From contig OW388304.1 of assembly GCA_936450465.1 (NCBI GenBank), positions 7,632,700 to 7,696,699 on the forward strand: DNA of 64,000 bases. The letters run 5' to 3'. Shown here piece by piece: positions 23,781-36,200 of this stretch (position 1 is the stretch's first letter; each line of letters opens with the position of its first letter). Origin of the DNA: Gibbula magus. Taxonomy: Eukaryota; Mollusca; Gastropoda; Trochida; Trochidae. The notes beneath the pieces were generated by a model, which was given only the letters and a program-made list of their open reading frames with translations, had not been told where the DNA came from and did no database searches. The position numbers were made by a program, and so were the translations under genes.

Positions 23781-24351
23781 AGCAATGACTATATAAGGTA
23801 GGCCACCTGGCGGTGAGTGGTGAGTGCAGTTCACTTGAGCGATAACTCTGTCTTTAATCTGTGTAAAGATTGTCGGGATTAGACAGATTTAGAGAATAAC
23901 CAACGGGGTACGAGTGATTACGGGAAATATCCATGAGTCTAAATAATGTTCAGCCACGAGCTTTAGCGAGTGGCTCTGAACATTATTTAGACGAGTGGAT
24001 ATTTCCCGTAATCACTCGTATCGAGTTGGTTATTATATATATTACCCATTATGCAATTACATTGACCAAATTACGCTTGGTTATTACATTTTCATGTTGG
24101 GGCGGCCGCTGTGAATGACCCGTCGCCACAGTTACACTGTGACGTCATAAGATATTTCGTCGCGTCAGACCATTGTTTTATGACGTCATAGTCATTCTTT
24201 CTCCGGGTAACCGACCAATCAACGTTGAGAATCACTTGAAAGCACATGTGCAAATATCACAAAAATAATCACCTGTGTCTTCTCACCCGTATGGGTAATA
24301 TTAGGATAATTGGGCATATTGTTAACTATCACGGAGAGTATATTAAATAAT
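23781..24351. repeat. DIRS right inverted terminal repeat, interrupted
   Basis: 23781-23889 and 24300-24351 together are the reverse complement of the left terminal repeat. The part GTCGGGATTAGACAGATT breaks off at 23889 and resumes as ATTAGGATAATTGGGC at 24300. For the minus-strand element this is the 5' end and would carry its promoter; the TATA-like motif is at about 23788-23797 on the complementary strand. Confidence 0.85.
23890..24299. mobile_element. Foldback element inserted in the DIRS terminal repeat
   Basis: A 410-bp insertion splits the right DIRS terminal repeat, with ATT present on both sides (23887-23889 and 24300-24302), consistent with a 3-bp target duplication. Its left part is a near-perfect hairpin (23895-24034, arms of about 63 bp) whose arms include GATTACGGGAAATATCCA and CTAAATAATGTTCAG. 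To its right lies a block with TGACGTCATA palindromes (24121-24200). The outer ends, AATAACCAACGGGG at the left and the complement of ACCCGTATGGGTAATA at the right, are weakly inverted. A related, oppositely oriented element lies at about 61822-62171. It has no coding capacity and its transposase type is unknown to me. Confidence 0.8.
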
Positions 24352-24529
24352 AGTTTTTTTCTTTTTCAAATGCATAGTAAATATATTTAGCAGTGTTCAA
24401 ATACGTTTCAAAATGTTTGGTTGATAACAAAGAATTACATTTTACTATATTTGGAATAACATAAAATGTAACACTTGTAGATGTTAATATCGCCCTGTTT
24501 CTATTCAGATTGGGGCAACCCGTCATCTT

Positions 24530-24720
24530 AATTTAGCAAAAGCACTTCTGTCACATCTTGGAATAGGAATATAGATGTTTTTCAGTGTTAGATTAGTTAT
24601 ATACTTTTCAAACCATGTTTCGGGCCGCGTATCCCATAATTTATACAAAGGGCCTTGTATTGTGCATACCGTATCAAACGCTTTACAAATATCACAATGT
24701 TGCAACTTATATGAAAACGA
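24530..24720 (-). pseudogene. LINE reverse transcriptase fragment
   Basis: The minus-strand reading CDICKAFDTVCTIQGPLYKL, then WFEKYITNLTLKNIY, is the RT palm region of a non-LTR retrotransposon (compare the family pattern DxSKAFDxVxHxxLLxKL, WFxxYLTNR). No YxDD box is found nearby and stop codons follow. It lies in the opposite orientation to the endonuclease and C-terminal LINE pieces to its right, so it may be a separate insertion. Confidence 0.65.
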
Positions 24721-24925
24721 AAACAATGATTACGTTTGTATTTATGTAACCAGTGATTAACCTGGGGTGATTAACCTATATAAGATTGGTATTGTGGCAT
24801 TATAGGTAGAGTTCCGGAAAGCGGAAAGTATATTTAGTGGATGAAATTTTATAGAGCAGACACAAGTAACCAGTAGATCACTCTATCAGAGATTACATGG
24901 ATGTGAATTTAGATATAATAATCGT

Positions 24926-25680
24926 TGAAAATTTTAACATTTATGTTGTAGATACTAGGATAAACAAACTTATGAAGGCCTATGATTCACACCAAATTAT
25001 AAATTCTCCTACTAGAATCACAAAAAAACAACAGTAGAACGCTTATCGATTTGATATTTGTTTCACGTCCTGATCTGTTAAAAGTATTGAAGGCTTTAGA
25101 ACTATTTAGACAATTTTTGGTATTCGTAACCTTAAATAAATGTATGAAATCATTAAAACAAATTATGGTTACAGCTTTCAACATTTACTCTCACGTGTTT
25201 AGCACGAAATGGGAAAATGTGTTATCTAGATCTGCTATGAATATGAGCACAGATAGGCCTACATTTGTGAAAACCTTATCTCATATCTGTGATTCAAATA
25301 TACCCATAAAAACTGTTGCAATACAATGTAAGGATACCCTGTGAATGAAACGTAACATTCGCAAACTAATGCGGAAACAAAATTGAAAACCTAAATTGCT
25401 TAAAAAGCAACTCTCAAAACCACTGGGCGGGTTTTAGATCCTTTAGTAAGAAAAGCCAAGAGAGATTTCACAAGAAAATTAGACACCCAAATCAACAATA
25501 ATTATAGTACTTATTTATGGTGACGCTTAGTCACAAGTCATAAAAACATATATGTGAGTACATCTTTACCCATTCAACCCATAATTACGAAGTTTATCAA
25601 GAACCAGAATCAATAGCAAACGTGTTAAACACTTAATTTATTGACATCGTAACAACATTTCAACAACATTTGTCACGTTC
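24926..25680 (+). pseudogene. LINE endonuclease/linker fragment, degenerate
   Basis: The plus-strand reading NFNIYVVD, then AYDSHQIINSPTRITKK and, after a frame change, TLIDLIFVSRPDLL corresponds to the end of the APE-type endonuclease of CR1/L2/Jockey-like LINEs (pattern GDFNxD, L..lI..PTRiT...TLIDLifvs). The catalytic GDFN is here ENFN. Downstream lysine/arginine-rich frames up to about 25680 look like the decayed linker between endonuclease and RT. Stops and frame changes are frequent. Confidence 0.65.
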
Positions 25681-25765
25681 AAGTGCATGTTGAGTTGATT
25701 AGTCATGACATTGAGTTCAGATAATTAACGAGGAAACATGTACTCAGTTACTTAGACTTATGTTT

Positions 25766-25924
25766 TTTCAAGTCAGTGGACCTACAATTTGGAAACAGCT
25801 CCCACTTGAAGTCAGAAGACAACAGGAATTGATGACATTAATATTCAAATTGAAACTGAAGACTCATTTATTCCAGTTAGCCTATCCAGTCTATATTAGT
25901 ATTGCTATGTATGTATGTGTATGA
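25766..25924 (+). pseudogene. LINE ORF2 C-terminal tail
   Basis: The open reading FQVSGPTIWKQLPLEVRRQQ, then LMTLIFKLKLKTHLF, ends with a TGA at 25922-25924. This is the characteristic C-terminal end of many LINE ORF2 proteins (pattern FsvxGPxxWNxLPxxvRxxxsl.sFKxxLKthLF). The preceding RT-palm part in this orientation is missing, so this is either the 3' end of the element whose endonuclease lies at 24926 or another insertion. Confidence 0.75.
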
Positions 25925-26176
25925 AAACATGAATCCAATCACTTAAAACAAATAGCACAAACCAAGGATTAATTTTGGAATTGATTGAGATCATTTGGCT
26001 AAGTAAACATATTCCAACCATTTGCCCTACACTTTTCTTGTATATATTTATCATGTATGAGAAATGTTTACACATTGATTGTAATCAATTTTGATTGAGA
26101 TCATTTGGCTAAGTAAACATATTACAACTATTTGGTTGGTAGGTTGAAAACAATGAATATATTTTTTCTTCTTCTA

Positions 26177-26290
26177 TTTTCGGCCCTTTTTCCTCGGCCC
26201 TTATGACTATTTACTTCGGCCCTTTTGACTTTTTCACTCGGCCATTTTGACTTTTTTACCGGCCTTTTCATCCTTCGGCCCATTTGACCA
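26177..26290 (+). repeat. TTCGGCCCTTTTGACTTT minisatellite
   Basis: About five degenerate ~22-24-bp units around CTTCGGCCCTTTTGACTTTT, in forms such as CTCGGCCATTTTGACTTT and CCGGCCTTTTCATC. Confidence 0.7.
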
Positions 26291-26300
26291 GATTCCTTTT

Positions 26301-26905
26301 CGAAAACTACCAGTTTGATGATATAGTTGACTCAGTATAGTTCCGATATCAAAGTAAAATAGTTATTTCTGATCGAAAACCGGACAATGCACCTCGATTG
26401 GCGCACGTCAATTAGTCAAACGTAATTTTGGAAACTTAAAGAGACACTGCGTCGAGGATAACAATGAGATCACTTTTATCTGCTTATGCTGGTTAACGTG
26501 TCTGCTAACGAGTTACGCTTCGCTTCACTGTCTACAGTAGTGTTATTACTATACTTCAATTGTCTGAAATTGGGAATCTGACACTCATTACCATACACGT
26601 TAATCAGCATAGGTAGATAAATCTGATCTCATATTTTTCCTCGACGCGGTGTCCCCTTCATCACAATAGACAAAAGACAAATTTTTGTTGATCATGTTTA
26701 ATAAGGGGTGTACTAGTACTTATAGTAGGCCTACTGTACAAGTAAATGTGAAGTTTCGGTTTCTGCACAAGTGTTATGATGACACTCAACTATCATTTGA
26801 AACTCGAAATTATGTTATTCTTTTTTATTGATCGGCGATGGATATGCAAGTTGAGTGAATTTATTGTAGTTAACGGATTAAAACCAATAAAACATGGTCT
26901 CTGAT
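26301..26905 (-). mobile_element. MITE family C copy, truncated, containing a family A MITE
   Basis: The sequence matches the copy at 58218-58711 in the same orientation. Shared phrases include CGAAAACTACCA then TTTGATGATA, GATCGAAAACCGGACAATGC, AGTCAAACGTAATTTTGGAA and AAGTTTCGGTTTCTGCACA (in slightly varied form). Its outer left end is missing. At 26436-26660 it is interrupted by a family A MITE; removing that insert restores alignment to the uninterrupted copy. Confidence 0.75.
26440..26656. mobile_element. TTAA-flanked MITE, family A, copy 2 (nested)
   Basis: A 217-bp element with termini AGAGACACTGCGTCGAGGAT and, inverted, CTCGACGCGGTGTCCCC. The left flank is TTAA (26436-26439) and the right flank TTCA (26657-26660), a mutated TTAA. 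It lies inside the family C MITE at 26301-26905 and aligns with the copies at 9514 and 62476. Confidence 0.85.
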
Positions 26906-27092
26906 ATTAGGAAATATCCCCCCCCCCCGACATTTTCTTGTATATATTTATCATGTATGAGAAATGTTTACACATTAACTACATTGTATACCCGCAATGA
27001 CAATGCTTGTAAACGTAACAACCAATTTATTCTCTCCTGAAGACAGGAATCAAGTCTACGAGGCGGCAAGGCTCTGCAAGTCAGCTGACAGT

Positions 27093-27098
27093 CACGTG
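27093..27098 (+). promoter_or_regulatory. E-box CACGTG upstream of the HSD17B14-like start
   Basis: A palindromic CACGTG lies 22 bp before the start codon of the dehydrogenase gene. No TATA box is evident. Function as a regulatory site is only a possibility; the motif is short enough to occur by chance. Confidence 0.25.
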
Positions 27099-27119
27099 GT
27101 TCACGATAGATCGTAAACA

Positions 27120-27213
27120 ATGGCTGCAACGGGAGAACTGCGTTATAACGATAAAGTAACTATTGTTACTGGCGGGTCTAAAGGAATTGGCAAAGGATGT
27201 GTGCAAGTGTTTG
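27120..27213 (+). CDS. HSD17B14-like exon 1
   Basis: Encodes residues 1-31 and one base of codon 32, with the Rossmann glycine motif TGGSKGIG. The donor reads GTACGT. Confidence 0.92.
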
Positions 27214-30200
27214 GTACGTATTTGATATATCTCTTACATCAAGAATGAATCAAATGAGCGAATATATCGTATCACCATCAGAACAGCTAGTATCATTGAC
27301 TCCGTCGTACCCGTACGTGATATGGTGTGTATTGTGCACAGTGAGGATGAACAGCAGAACACTACAGTAGACTACACATAACAGTAGATATCTACTCTCT
27401 ACAGTGCCGTACCATAAGTTAACGTCATAGACTTGCATGTTAATTTAGTCCAGGGTAAATGATTTTCATAGAAAGGATTTTTGTCTGATTATATATTCAC
27501 ATTTATCAATTAAGGTTGTGAGGAATCATCTTGGCTACAACCTCATAATTTATGTTAAATTTTCCATTTTATAGTTGGGAATTACAGACATTTTAGCAAT
27601 ATACAATGTATGTACATAATTTTGAAAAAATTCACATGGCTATCTATGGGAAACGTTTTAAGTTAATGTACATAATCGGATGAATCTTTTTTAAATGGAA
27701 GTCAGAAAATGTATTTTATATTATGTACTTCAAGCTGAACTGATTTCAAATAAAGCTGAGACATTTAACATTGATACATGAAGAACTTATTTTATTAAAA
27801 TTATTTATCCTGGACTCCATGTAAGTCTATGCCATAGCTAGACTCTATGGAAAAAACGTCACCGTCTGTTAACTTATGGCTTGGCACTGTACATGTTCAT
27901 TCAACAAGCTTACAGAACTTTACGTTCGTAAAAAAAATGTTAAAATTTTTTTATGTTAGTGGGAGTAAATATATTGGCCCTATTCATTAATTGTCACAGA
28001 ATAATTCCCGTTCGCTGAAATATTCTGTAGTCTTAATTAATAATAGATCAAACGTGAATAAAAGAAATCTAATATCTTTGAATGGTATCTCTAAAATCAT
28101 GAACTTATGTACCCTTCTGATGATATTTAGATTGATGTTCAATTAATAAATGAACACAACATTCTTCAATTCATTCTTTAATAACCAAAATTACAATGTT
28201 AATCATTCTAATTTATGTGCTGGTGTAGGTGGGAATTTTGGGTATTGTAAGTAGTTGTCTTAGAGTAGTTTTAAATATCAATTACTTACAGGAAATTATA
28301 CAATATCAATTAATTACAGGAAATTATACAATATGAACTTGACGTGTCATAATGAGTAGTTCTAGATATCCATTAATTATTAGAGGGAATATGGTATGTA
28401 CTTCCTTTGACCCAGGGAAGATTGTAAGCGGCTGGTCATCTGACCGTCAGCTGACTGGTTTATGTTACGTCATCATTGCATGCTTTACATGGACTTCGAA
28501 ACAAATAAAATAAATCTCATATTGATATCAACAACATATATTGTTTAAACACCTGCCATCCTGGAAACCAGGGCTACTTTGTACTTACGTAACGTTTCAA
28601 AGTGAAGCGAGCGAAACAAAGTACCCCTGGTTTCCAGGATGAAAACCTCCTGGCCCCACACCTATTGTGTCATACCTTTCAAAGTGTTTAACAATATATT
28701 TTGTTTCAATCAAAGAGGAAAAGTGTTTCCAAAACTAAAAGTTGTATAACAAAGTTATAAGGAGGGTTCTATCTGGGTATTTTCTGTGGAAACAAATTAA
28801 GAGAGGATGTTCCCATTTATACATATATGCTATTAATGCTATTAATACAAGCTTTAAACACATTCCAATTGAAAGATATTAATGAAGGTAATATTTTGAT
28901 GATTTTATATTTTACAAAGTGGTAAAGACAAGCGCACATTCGGCGCTACGAGTGGGGGAAAACTTTGCTACGGCATAACAGCATATTGTTTATCAGTTTA
29001 TTATATGTTATGTATTGCTATGTGAATAATCTATCATTGTATATGTTTAATTATTAAAAGGTTGTAAAATAGGTAAAATATACCGTAGTATGTTTTCATT
29101 TCCGTAATGTCAAAAAACCAAGATGGCAGAGCTTGCCAATGGATCAGTAATAGATCTTTCTCTATTAATTTTCCTTCATTTGTTACATGTCACATAGTAA
29201 CAACACGACAATAGATAAGAACAAGTTTTGTATGACAACTTCTTTATTAGCTACAGGATAATGAAACACGGAGCTGTGACAAAATGCTTTGTTTTTTTAA
29301 TAAAATCAGTTGTCATCCATTATATTTGTTCTGACCAGATTTCCAACTGCAACTGAGAGAAGAAACACTACAATAGTACACAAGCACCCAAGAAATATTT
29401 AATGGTTACAAGAGATTAATTTAAAGCCGGTTGTTATCAATGATAACAGATACTGTAGAGTTCAAGGAGAGTTCAGATTGAGGTTATCATACCTACATAT
29501 TATGTAATATATAGGCCATCACAGATCATAGTAGTCAACGTATTACCTTCATACAATCTTTGATACTGAAATTGTTAACAGTTATAAATACTCACTGAGC
29601 TCACTGGGAATACGAATGTTAAACTATTTGTATCAAGTACTTACAGACTCAATATTTTGACTTTTATTAATTAACTATCAATGTTATGGCATGTATACAG
29701 CATTTACGGCCTAGACCATATGATTCGACAACTGGGCCAATACGGGGAAACTGGGCCAATACGGGAAAAACTGGGCCAATACGAGACAAACTGGGCCAAT
29801 ACGAGACAAACTGGGCCAATATGAGTCTGAGCATGCGCAGTTGAACATTTGTCCCGTGCTATTTGTTCACCAATCTTGTTTATAATTATTATTTCAATAT
29901 AAATGAGATGTCTAGTGTTGTGCAAATAGAATGAAAAGAAGTTAATTAGTAAAATTGTCATTAATTAAGTTATATGGAAATACTTAATTAATAACATTAT
30001 AATATGGATGGTCTTGATATCAAAACTTTCATATCATTACAATTGATGTTGACAGAAATTCTTCATCTCTGTTGTTTCTCCTCTGCCTATTAAAAATGAC
30101 TCAGTCATAAATAATACAATGACTAGAATTATGAAGGAAATTATTTTAATTATTTATTTACAGTAAAGAATATGTAACAATGTTAAAGAAATTTTTGTTT

Positions 30201-33200
30201 TTGTTTTACCTTAATCTATGCCAATTTTTAAAAATTCAATTATTGATTTATCTATCTAAAATAATCTTTTGCATATTAAACAAATAATGTTGTAAAACAT
30301 ATTATTTCAGTCATGTTTGTAGCTGTTTTTTTATGCACTTTGATCAATGGCATTTTCAATGAATTATGAGAGTTGAGAGTAAGTGTCTTTGTGTATGAAA
30401 TGAATAATGTATACTCTGTAACTGGTCTTTTACCTATTCATGAATAAACAACTGTATGTGTCACAATGTGATATTCATCAGTGAGGGATCACTCCCAAAA
30501 GATAATCATATTTCTGTACTTCTGTGATAAACCAAAATCATTACAATGCTGAAATCCTGTGTAAAATCCTTGTGTCTGTTAATGCAGTAATAAATCTTGG
30601 CCAATCCCAAATTAATCCCCAATATTTCAGTAAAATTTTCAATAAACTGTTTTTAAAATGATTCTCGTCTAACCGGTCTGATCAATGCAGAAATCATGAA
30701 TTTATCCCTTATGGCTGTCCATTCTGATTGTCCGCAGTGGCAGATCCAGAGGGGGCTTCAGGGGCTTCAACCCTTCCCCCCTCATCCTTTCGATAAGTTT
30801 TCCATGTAAATTTGATGGACCCCGAAGACAAATCCCCCCTATATAAGAGATACCTCTTTTGAAAATTTCTGGATCCGCTGTCTAGTCAACTGTTTTACAT
30901 AACATCTGCAAAGAAGTTTTGTTAACATTTAAACTTCTTTGAAAAATGTAAAATATCTTAAATTGTTATTTCTATTCTTATTTTGTGCTGCAGTGAAGAA
31001 TGGCGCCAAAGTTGTTTTCTGTTCAAGAGGAGGTGAGTGTTATGATTATTTACAATCTGTTTTGTTAAAATCTATTTCATTTCAATATTTATGTCATATC
31101 AACATGGATTTGATATTCATTTCATACAATGTTTTGCTAAAATAAGCATCATCATTGGTGTAAATATCGTGTTATTTTGTAATGATATATGAACTGGTAA
31201 TAATTTCTCATTACATTCATCTTAAGATGATGACTTTACATATTTGACAGTGTGTTAAAGGCAAGCATTTGTTGTTAATAAACAATGAGTAGTGAAGCCA
31301 TTCATCGGGGCTGAGAGTGGGGAAAACCTTGTTACGACATAACAGCAAATTGTTTATTAGTTTTATGACACATTATGTGATACTATGTTAATTTGCTATC
31401 AGTGTATAGTTTTATTGTTAAAAAGTTTTAAAATTAGGTAGAACATGTGTTTTCATTTCAAGTTATGCCAAAAAACCAAGATGGCGGATGCTGCCGATAG
31501 TATCAGCAGTTATGGTATCAATGCATGATGTGAAAATGTCACTAAGTCTAAAGTTGAATTCTGTATTGAATATATATAATCTACTAGTAACACTATTTCA
31601 ACACAATATAACAGAACCAGAAGGGAGACAACTGGAGGAGGAGTTGAATGCTGCCGGTCCAGGAGAGGCGTATTTTGTTCCCTGTGATGTCTCTAAAGAG
31701 GAAGATATCAAGGTTAGTTCCTGGCTACTATCTGTTCTATAACAATTGTACTGTTACATATTCCCCCTGGGGGATGGGGGGGATGGATGGGGGATGGGGG
31801 GGTCTCTAGTAGGTGATGGATGTGACATATGTTTGAATAGGTATTTTCAAATAATAACCAAGCAGTTCAATTTCTGAACCATAACAATTCCCTCATCTAA
31901 TTCTTGATGAGCTACAGAGCAACAACACTTTATTTACAGAACCTTATTGACAAGACGGTTGAGAAATATGGAAGAATTGATTGTCTGATCAACAATGCTG
32001 GTTCTCGTAAGTAATAAGTATCAATCAACTTGAAATCATCTTTTGATTTCCAATTGAATATGTCGTACAATCACCATATTTATCAACTTATACAATTTTG
32101 AAAATCTTAGGCGAAAGGTACCATTTTGTGAATATGGAATAATTGAAAGTGGTTTACTTTGTAGAGGCAGAAATAAATATTTGAAACTAGATCAATGATT
32201 TACTTTACTTGTTTAGAAGATGCGTATGTAAAATCTAATTCTGACAGAAGTAAAATGTTTTCTCTCCTATATATGTTGTAGATCCAGCCTTCCACACTAT
32301 CGATGAGTTCAGTGCCGATGACTTCAGGAATCTTCTCAATCTTAATCTAGTCAGCTATTTCCTTACTGCCAAGGTAAACAAAGATTGTTTGCTTATTAGA
32401 CCTGAAAGGCCAGGTCATCTTGTTTGATCTTTGTTGGATGGAGACTGAAATTTGTAAATTTCATTACCCTAAATAAGAGCATGGCAGGGGTATAATTAAA
32501 ACCTTTGCACTGTATTTGACGGGGTAGGGGGTACCTTGGGGGGGGACTGGAAGGCTGAGGGTGTTTTCAGAGTTTTTCCATGTTTAACCCTTAACATGCG
32601 GGCGACGGAATAATCCGGGCGGGCTATAAGCGATTCGTAGGTACTCCAGTACGGATCCCGGATCGCTTACTTAGAAGAATTCACGCCTGTCTATGTACTG
32701 GGCTAGCCTCCATACCGGGCTCGAGTCGATTGTTTCCGCGACTCGCTGCATGAGAATGGCTGTATTTATGCCTCGCAGCCCGCAATGAGAATAAAACTTT
32801 CTTCAGTGTCTGGTCAGAACGTCCAGCAAAATTCACACCAATTTGCGTGTGCATTGTTGACCCGTAACGCATCGATAATTAGCTTTACAAAAGGCCAATT
32901 TTGTCCTGCTTCGCTCCGATGGCTACACTGCCCGGCGGCTAATTAGCACCTAAGTGTCTGCACTGCCCCGGGGTGAGATAGGCCCGTACAGGCTTATCTG
33001 TCTCGCATCCCGCCACATGGGCAGATAGCCTATGCTTATCTGTCTCGCATCTCGCCACATGGGCAGATAGCTTCTAATTACGGGAAGATAAGCTACCTTT
33101 CTCTCGCACTTCGTATCATATGAACCAATTGGTTGTTTTCATTTTTTTTTATACCAAAATAAAGAGGAAAGAATGGCCTTTATTCCCATATAAAAATCGC

Positions 33201-36200
33201 AATTGCGCTAACATAACTGAAAATACAGCAATCGCACAGAGATAGCCGACTTTCGCACTTTTGAATTTTGATACATGTGGCGCATTTACCCCAACATGCC
33301 TCGGCGCTCTATTTCTAAGAAACTACTTGGGATATTTTCATAATTTTTTTATCAGTATATAGATAAAAGAATTGTCTTCAATTCCATATAAAATACGTGT
33401 ATTTTCGGCAATAACTTTTGATGCGCCAGGTGTCGCGCAGAAGGTGATATTCGGCTTTGAATAAGTGGCGCTCTTAGCATATACCATCATTACGGGCTTT
33501 ATAACTTGTGAACCGCAAGTCCGATTTTTATAATTTTTACATCATTGTAAAGAGAAAAACATTGTCTTCAATTCCATGTATAATGCGCATGTTTTCGGGA
33601 AGAACTCTGCATGCGCAAAGCGCCGCGCCAAAAGGTATAATTTTCGCACTTCATAACTTTTGAACCGCAAGTCCGATTTTTATAATTTTTACATCATTGT
33701 AAAGAGAAAAACATTGTCTTAAATTCCAGATATAATGCGCATGTTTTTGGGAAGAACTATGCATGCGCGAAGAGCCGCAATATTGATGTACGCATAAGTG
33801 AAGAAGTATGATAATATATAACTAAAATACTGTTCTTTTGATACGCAAATATAGAGCTTTATAAACGATGAACAACTGTCATGACGGAATTTTGTTTCCA
33901 GTTTTGGAAAAAAAATTATAACATAAAAGTGAAAATATATTTGAGTACGGGACCCGCCGCTCGGGGAAAAGCCTTTTCGTGGGAATATTTTCTCAGGAAA
34001 ATATTTCACTTTTCGGAGTTTCTAAAAATGCGTGAACATTTTTGTTACTGATGCCATTTGCGAAAGGTTTTTATTTCTAAAATTCAAATGCGAGGGCGCA
34101 CCTTTCCAAACCATTTGAATTGAATTTATTATTTTATCTTTTACATTATTGAATAAAAGACGTTTCATTCAATAAGATTTGAAGAATTATTTATATGTGT
34201 AGCGGACTGAACTGAGCAGATGGAGAATTTGATTCCTCACCACTTTTATTACCAAAGTTCTTTTGTATCACAATTACTTTTTTAGGTATTAGTTTTTTCG
34301 TGAGCAGGGGAATTTCCGACGGGATTCGCCATGACATAATGAGAAAAAATTCCCATGAACATGGGCGTGGTCCGTCATCTTCGGGACCGACCCACAAGTA
34401 TAAATATCTACCGGGGGGTGCGCGGACCCCCCCGCTTTTGGTCGCCACCCCCCAAACTTTTTGTGCAAATTATTTTTTTGTTTCTACTTTGAAATAAAGG
34501 TTCGTGTCATTCCGAGGTATGAAGGTTTCTGCTATATATGTCGAGAGGGCATGGGAACCCATTCCCAATAGAATCCGGGGTTCGTCCCATAGGATTGTTC
34601 CTCGGAGTCTCTCGTTCTCAAAAGAGAACATGGGAAACCTGTCCCGCGATTGAATCCGGGGTCCGCCGCGGAAGACGGGGACGGGAATTCCCGGAGAGCA
34701 TGGGAGTATGCTCCCATGGGTCCGGGCTCCGCCTCGAGAGACCGCTCCTTGGATGCTCTGCTTCTCGAAAAGAGAAGTCATTCGGCAACTGACAACCCGA
34801 GCTTCCCTGACATAGTAGTTTATTTTCCGGGCCTCGCGCCCGGTGCTACACGTCGCCGAGGAAATCAGAAAATGGTCCGTTTGACATATGCGTCGGAAAA
34901 ATCGGCGCGATGTCAGAAGCCGTCGGCGCTTGCGGCGCAGTCGTCCTAGATGCGCCGGGAGGTTCTGAAACTGGCAAATGAACGTCCATGAAGCTCACAT
35001 TCATTATCTCTGTATGTTTATTGTCTCTAATCACATGTTATATGTTGCATACATCTAACGCATTTTCAATCATTTACAGGTTGAAGCAGAATGCTGCGCG
35101 GACGTGGACGCAAGGCCCTGCGACGGCCTAGGACGTTGCATACTAGGACACGCAGCTTTGAAGCCGTTTCAAGCGACGACGACTTCATCAACGAGATCCA
35201 TGCTGATGAAGCCTCTGATATGGAGTCAACTGACAGTGATGGTAGCAGTGGTTTAGACAGTGATGATGCATATGATCGGGACACTGTAATAGATAGTGAA
35301 CATGGTGACACAGATGCTATGAGTGATATAGAGACAGAGATTGCCAGAAAGATTCTAGCCGCCGGTAATTCCACCGAAGAAGACTTTAGTGGTTTTGAGG
35401 AGGAGTTTGCCGAAATACCACAATATAATCATGATAATTCACAGACGTTTGATGAGTGGGTGGATGGTCCGCGGCCACGTGTAAACTTGCCTTTCACTGG
35501 TCAAACTGGGTTGCGCCAGTTCATAGAACTTCCTGAGAACCCTGAACCTATTGACTTTTTCAATTTGTTTATACATAATGATGACTATGAGGATATGGCA
35601 ACGGAAACCAATAGATATTTCAAACAAGCAATGGAGGACAAAATTCTAAGACCCCGTTCAAGAATGCAACAGTGGCAAGACACTAATGCAGAAGAGATGA
35701 AGGTATTTGTAGCCATGACAATTGCCATGTCATTGGTTGTGCAGAGAAACTTTGCTGATTACTGGTCAACAAGTGATGTTACCTCAACGCCTTTCTTCGC
35801 CAAGTGCATGCCCCGAGACAGGTTTTGGCTTCTTATAACCTACCTACACTTGGCTGACAACAGGAGGATGCCGGGCCGTAACACCCCGTGCTTTTCACCA
35901 ATAAATAAACTGGGACACTTGTATAACCGGATAGTTCACCGTTTTTCAAGAGTGTATAAACCGCATCAAAACATTTCAGTCGACGAGGGCATGGTGCCCT
36001 GGAAAGGTAACTTATCTTTCAAAGTTTATCTTCCCGACAAGCCTAAGAAGTATGGGATAAAGGCTTTCATGTTGTGTGACTCGCACAACGGATACGTTTG
36101 CAAGTTCAAACTCTACACTGGAAAAACGAATGAACCGGTTTCTGAAGGTGGCAAAACTTATGATGTAGTCATGGACTTGGTGAACGACTACGTTGGACAG

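Larger units (their letters stand above)
17888..24351 (-). mobile_element. DIRS-like tyrosine-recombinase retrotransposon
   Basis: This element of about 6.46 kb (about 6.05 kb without a nested insertion) lies on the minus strand. It has inverted terminal repeats (17888-18068 and 23781-24351), an internal complementary region at its 3' end (18130-18226), a zinc-finger Gag, RT/RNase H with a downstream methylase-like segment, and a tyrosine recombinase instead of an integrase. There are no long direct repeats and no target duplication beyond a shared AAT. DIRS elements are thought to replicate through a circular DNA intermediate that is integrated by the recombinase. This copy has at least three frame breaks (two in Gag, one in RNase H), while RT and recombinase catalytic residues remain. 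A foldback element (23890-24299) has landed in the right terminal repeat. Confidence 0.92.
26031..26978. repeat. 44-bp direct repeat bounding 900 bp
   Basis: The phrase TTTTCTTGTATATATTT, then ATCATGTATGAGAAATG and TTTACACATT occurs almost identically at 26031-26078 and 26931-26978. A shorter pair, TTGAGATCATTTGGC followed by TAAGTAAACATATT, occurs at about 25984 and 26095. The space between the long copies holds the CGGCCC minisatellite and nested MITEs. This may reflect a local duplication or insertion. Confidence 0.7.

Noticed and set aside
17888..24351. LTR retrotransposon (gypsy or copia)
   Set aside because: There are inverted, not direct, terminal repeats, and a tyrosine recombinase in place of protease and DDE integrase.
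24530..25924. Twin-priming inversion of one LINE
   Set aside because: Twin priming inverts the 5' part; here the inverted piece is the RT, which lies 3' of the endonuclease in LINEs, so order does not fit.
31488..31742. Stand-alone 84-residue ORF
   Set aside because: It is exon 3 of the HSD17B14-like gene read through its splice sites into both introns.
34470..35034. ORFs upstream of the piggyBac transposase
   Set aside because: Low-complexity GC-rich readings on both strands without family motifs.
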